From Pelodera strongyloides (taxonomy: Eukaryota; Nematoda; Chromadorea; Rhabditida; Rhabditidae): a stretch of DNA of 64,000 nucleotides. The notes beneath the pieces are model-generated. The model had not been told where the DNA came from and did no database searches. It worked only from the letters and a program-made list of their open reading frames with translations. The translations under genes and the position numbers were made by a program. The stretch is taken from NCBI GenBank assembly GCA_036852015.1, contig JAANDG010000181.1, positions 178,913-242,912 on the forward strand, given 5' to 3'. Shown in pieces: positions 60,501 to 64,000 of the stretch. Position 1 is the first letter of the stretch; each line of letters opens with the position of its first letter.

Positions 60501-61005
60501 AGGCTGTATTCACCATTCATACGGAAAAAATTACCCGGGAAAATAAATTCCCCGGGAACAGTTCCCTAGCGAAAATCCTTCCCGAGAAATATTTTTACCT
60601 TTTCCCGAAATATTTTTACCCTTTCCCGAATTCACACTCCAATTGGGTAGACGGGAAACTTTACCCAAAGGAAAAATAAAGGACGTGATTTATTTGTGTT
60701 GTATATTTGTGTTTTTGTGCTTTAGTGTGTACACTTTCCATATAATATTCCTTTTTGGTGTTTAATGTATGTTAGTTGCCAGACACAACGTTACCTGCCT
60801 AATGACGGTCTGTACTGTATGTATAGCGTCATTAGTGAATTATCGGCGGAAGCTTTCCCGCCAAAATGCTGGCGTTTGAAAATTCCGCGTCTATGTGCAC
60901 TTTTGATTTATTCGTTTAAGATGCTTCCCGTTTTTTTCTTACATTTTTAACGTTATTTTTAATTAATTATTACACTCATTTGGCCTACTCGTATTTTTAG
61001 TGAAT

Positions 61006-62737
61006 ATGACCGGGTTTTCGGACCAAGAATTGGATATAATCCACGAAATGTTGTCTGCCCGTTACGAAGACTACAAAAATAAACTGAAGGTAAAGTCGTG
61101 TTCTTTTTTACAATTTTTTTCAAAAAGGCACCAAAGTAATATTGATCAACGAATGTTTGCTTGGCGCCTGATCAACAGATTTTTTTATCGCCTTTTTTTA
61201 CTGAGCGCTTAATTTGTTGTTAATATTTCTCGCCTGTGTTTAGCAGGAAGGCGCTGTCCGAAATGGTGGGCTTACGCCTCAACAAAGATTGTGCCAGGAT
61301 ATTGCCGAACGAATATCTTCACTTGCCAACGGTCGTCTCAGGAATCGCGAACAAGTAAAAGACCGAATCAAATATGAATTGGCTAAGATACGAACATATC
61401 TTGCAACAGAGGTAAGAAACAGTATTACATGTGCGTTTGCCCCCAATGTGTTTAATTCAATTTGTCACGTCCTTGTTACTAGAGATGGTTATTTGGTTGA
61501 GCAGTCTCAGTCTGTTTCTGCTATATTTAGAGCGGTGGTAGAAATAGTTATGTAGTGTGTAGTATGCAGGAAATCATAACTTTTTGTAACATACTCATTT
61601 TTTGTTTTAAGAGAACAATCAATTGGCAACTGGGGGAGGGAAAAGGAAGAGGGTGACTGAGCCTCCCGCGGCCCTCGAATGCCTGATAGCTGAGATGCGC
61701 CGAGAGGTCAGCGCTTCAGGAATCGCTGGCATAGAGGAAACGCACCAGACAGGTATGTATTTATTCGCAGTATTTTTTTTGCAGTAATTATGCTCTTTCA
61801 TTTTACACAAAGTCATTTTGTTTCGTGCATAAAGTAAATTCTTATGAGTTAAGCATAAACCGCAAATTTAGCAGTCTTCTCCACAGTTAGTTACTTAATT
61901 AATTTAAGTGCAAGCTGTAAACGTCACAACCGGAACCGATAGTTTTCATGCGGAAACAAAGAAAACCCGTCGTGAAATCAAATACGATCCGCATGTCGAA
62001 GACGTTGATGTACTGGCTTCGGATGACGAGGTACTGTGCATGACCGATCCCTTTAGAATATTCCACTATATTACAGACAATACAATAGCTTATTCTAGGG
62101 TTTTTTTTTAAGTTGATATAAATACTTTTTGGTTAATTATGGGAATTGGTTTTGTAAGGAAGTTTTGTTTTATCGATAAGCGATTAAGACTGAGTCCTTT
62201 TTTCAGTATGCTGGTCGAGACTTCCGCGAGAGCAATAGATCTGCCTACCCAAAGGACGATAGGTACCAAGGGGCCGAGGAACCAATCAAGTTCGAGGAGG
62301 AGGTGGATGTAAAGGTCTCTTTGCGTCCAAACGTGAATTCCTACCGTCGTCTTAGTAAGCAAATGTGAGTTGGGCTCTACATTTGGTTTAGTTTATGGTT
62401 TATTAGCAATGAAATTCTCTTTTCCTCTATGATATTGTTTTCGGTCACGTACATCGTACGTGGGTTTTTTGAAAGCATTTACAAAAAATACTTTATTGAA
62501 ATAGTACCTCATAGCGAAATAAACATTCTACAATACATTTAATTTAGGAAAGCTCAAGCAGTATACAACTCGGTGGCAGACAAGAGGTCTATCTTGATGG
62601 ACATCGAGATTGAAAACGCCAAAATGAAGAAACAGTTGTTAGCTATGCAAATGGAGGCGGCACACTGGGAAATTCAATTTCAGAGGCAACGGGCGGAAGG
62701 TTCCAGAGTGTACGTTGAAGAAGTCGTTCACGAGTAG
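61006..62737 (+). CDS. Myb/SANT-like DNA-binding protein of the Harbinger element (285 aa)
   Basis: Six exons in phase: 61006-61089, 61247-61411, 61614-61752, 61909-62030, 62207-62364 and 62548-62737, ending at TAG. Residues 4-80 look like the trihelix Myb/SANT-like domain found in Harbinger accessory proteins and NAIF1: FSDQELDIIHEML, then CQDIAERISSLANGRLRN and REQVKDRIKYELAKI. A nuclear-localisation-like GGGKRKRV is at about 91-98. The middle is acidic and polar. The last 60 residues form a probable coiled coil (EIENAKMKKQLLAMQMEA). In studied Harbinger elements this protein binds the transposon DNA and carries the transposase into the nucleus. The start is the first in-frame ATG; an acceptor-like TTTTTAG just before it may mean a 5' UTR exon. 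ATTAAA at 62821 may be its poly(A) signal. Confidence 0.85.
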
Positions 62738-62856
62738 CATGGTTAGAACTAGTCCTCGTTAAACTATATTAATATGCTGGATAGTCTAATGATTCATATT
62801 CATTAATGAACTGTTCGTTAATTAAATGTTAAGTACAAGTTCATGACTTTATTTTC

Positions 62857-63846
62857 CTAAAAATAGTCCCTAATGATTCTGTCCATGTAAGCTTTACCGG
62901 TGTCGTTCCTTGCATCATCACTGTCATCTTCATCGGGTTGTGGTGGCGGAGCAGCTCCATCCTGATCCTCGTAGTCCTGGGGGTCGTTTTGATCAATGCA
63001 TACGTTGCGTAGGCAGATCGCAGTGGTGATTAATTTCGCTGCTCTTTGCGGCGCATAGCTGAAATTGTGTACGTTTATTCGATTGCTTTATGCAACTATT
63101 ATAATTTCTGATAGTGCTTTGCGTTTTAGATTATGCTAGTTTTAGTGATTTGTGAACCAATCAGTGATTGTTTTTACGAATTCGATCGTGTGAATAGTAG
63201 TTAAATAGTAGTTATAGGAATCGTTTCAGATGTTAGTTGAGTCATTTTGTGTGTTTACTATTTTCGTTTTTTTTTGTGAATAGTGTTTTTTGATGGTCTT
63301 TCAGTACGTTATATTTATATGAAAAAATTCTTGCCGAAGCTCCGAATGAAGAGCATTGAATTGTTTCTTCAACACGCCAAAGCCGTGTTCGGCGTCCACT
63401 CTTACACTGCACAGGGCATCGGTAAACCTCTTCTCTAAAGTATATTTGTTTATTGCACTTTTATTTATTATTATTATAATATGTGGAATTAACGATATAC
63501 GTATATACTGTAGGTAAACTAACCTTTTACCGATCGAGCAGCGCCCAAAACCGGTTTGTACAAAAATTTCTCCACCCTATAGGCGGAGTCGCCGAGAATG
63601 ACGCCTGTAACTGCTCCGCTTAGTAGGTCCTGCAAATGAAAACACAATTAGGTCCCAATGCGATTCCCTTAGGCGTACCGGCCTTTTCCGTAGATCTACT
63701 ACTCAAAGTAGTCTCTTACCCTGTATATTTGAGATTCTCTGAAAACTAGGCTGTCATGGCTTCGACCTGGGTATTTCGAGGAAGCCCATCGGAACCGCAG
63801 TTTATCATCAACAATAGCTCCCGCATTTATCGAGTGCCATCCCTTC
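62857..63846 (-). CDS. Harbinger DDE transposase, 3' part (HARBI1-like)
   Basis: Four exons join in phase: 63720-63846, 63524-63629, 63308-63434 and 62857-63058, ending at TAG, about 187 residues. The 5' end lies beyond the window. The catalytic triad is complete: Asp in INAGAIVDDKLRF, Asp in VILGDSAYRVEKF and Glu in VRVDAEHGFGVLK, with 36 residues between the second Asp and the Glu, as is usual for the family. KYPGRSHDSLVFRES matches the conserved PGS-HD-x-x-V/I-F stretch. The C-terminal part, AKLITTAICLRNVC, fits the usual A-LHN region with its His replaced by Arg, and an acidic tail follows. Three introns cut the catalytic domain. AATAAA (minus strand, 62848-62853) is 4 bp past the stop. 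The reading frame is intact, so the gene is either a young active copy or a domesticated one. Confidence 0.9.
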
Positions 63847-63874
63847 CTGTAATTTTGCAGATGAACATGGAGCG

Positions 63875-63960
63875 TTTTTCGTCTCTCTTTCCCCCATCTT
63901 TCTCTCTCCTCTCCGTCCCTCTCCCTTTCTCTCTCTCCCTCCGACTCTAAGTCTCTATAT
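63875..63960. repeat. CT-rich tract at window edge
   Basis: Imperfect (CT)n within what should be an intron of the transposase gene. Confidence 0.9.
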
Positions 63961-64000
63961 CGTACCTATTTAAATACTGATCCTCTTGGGAACCGGGAGC

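Larger units (their letters stand above)
60501..64000. mobile_element. PIF/Harbinger-type transposon (right end outside window)
   Basis: The putative left terminus AGGCTGTATTCACCATTC, preceded by CTG, lies 505 bp upstream of a Myb/SANT-like gene. That gene is followed tail to tail by a Harbinger DDE transposase. Two-gene coding capacity (transposase plus Myb-like protein) and 3-bp target sites are family hallmarks. The left end is inferred from similarity to family-E MITE ends. The right end and its target duplication cannot be checked here. Confidence 0.7.

Overview
This is nuclear DNA from an intron-rich invertebrate animal. The evidence is multi-exon genes with GT-AG introns, a full-length metazoan-type MARCH6/Doa10 gene, LIM and RING/B-box genes, a PIF/Harbinger transposon, and many dispersed short inverted-repeat elements. 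An early-branching lineage such as a sponge would fit, but nothing in the sequence fixes the taxon. Exons were joined by hand from splice sites, reading phase and family similarity; no search was run.

Layout. (1) 264-5460 (+): 3' part of a Ser/Pro-rich protein with many CDK-type sites, followed by a three-copy 42-bp repeat. (2) 6.3-8.2 kb: mobile-element cluster. (3) 8703-16086 (-): complete HAD phosphatase, 249 aa in 7 exons, introns full of repeats. (4) 16-28 kb: gene-poor tract of GC-rich repeat islands, CT/GA microsatellites and SINE pieces, with one small two-helix membrane ORF. (5) 28252-31143 (-): two-LIM-domain protein. (6) 33279-34522 (+): small unrecognised gene. (7) 36074-49239 (-): MARCH6/TEB4/Doa10, 31 coding exons, about 1,040 aa, complete. 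(8) 49.2-52.7 kb: repeats. (9) 52741-55938 (-): complete RING/B-box/coiled-coil protein, 299 aa in 9 exons. (10) 56-60.3 kb: repeats. (11) 60314-60409 (-): last exon of a gene that continues past the right edge. (12) 60.5 kb to the edge: an intron-containing Harbinger element with a Myb/SANT-like gene (+) and a DDE transposase (-) lying tail to tail.

How things fit together. MARCH6 is an ER-membrane ubiquitin ligase and its minus-strand neighbour is a second RING protein; nothing shows that they work together. The best lead is the Harbinger unit. Its putative left end (60501) resembles the termini of short elements at 45562 and 47217, both of which have clean 3-bp target duplications, so the unit may drive a MITE family. 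At least four further inverted-repeat families (TTAA-flanked hairpins; CCGGCCGG-ended; AAAGCGGTAT-ended; GGGGTTTCCAAGTAT-ended), tRNA-derived SINEs and a GCGC-rich repeat account for much of the non-coding DNA, including whole introns.
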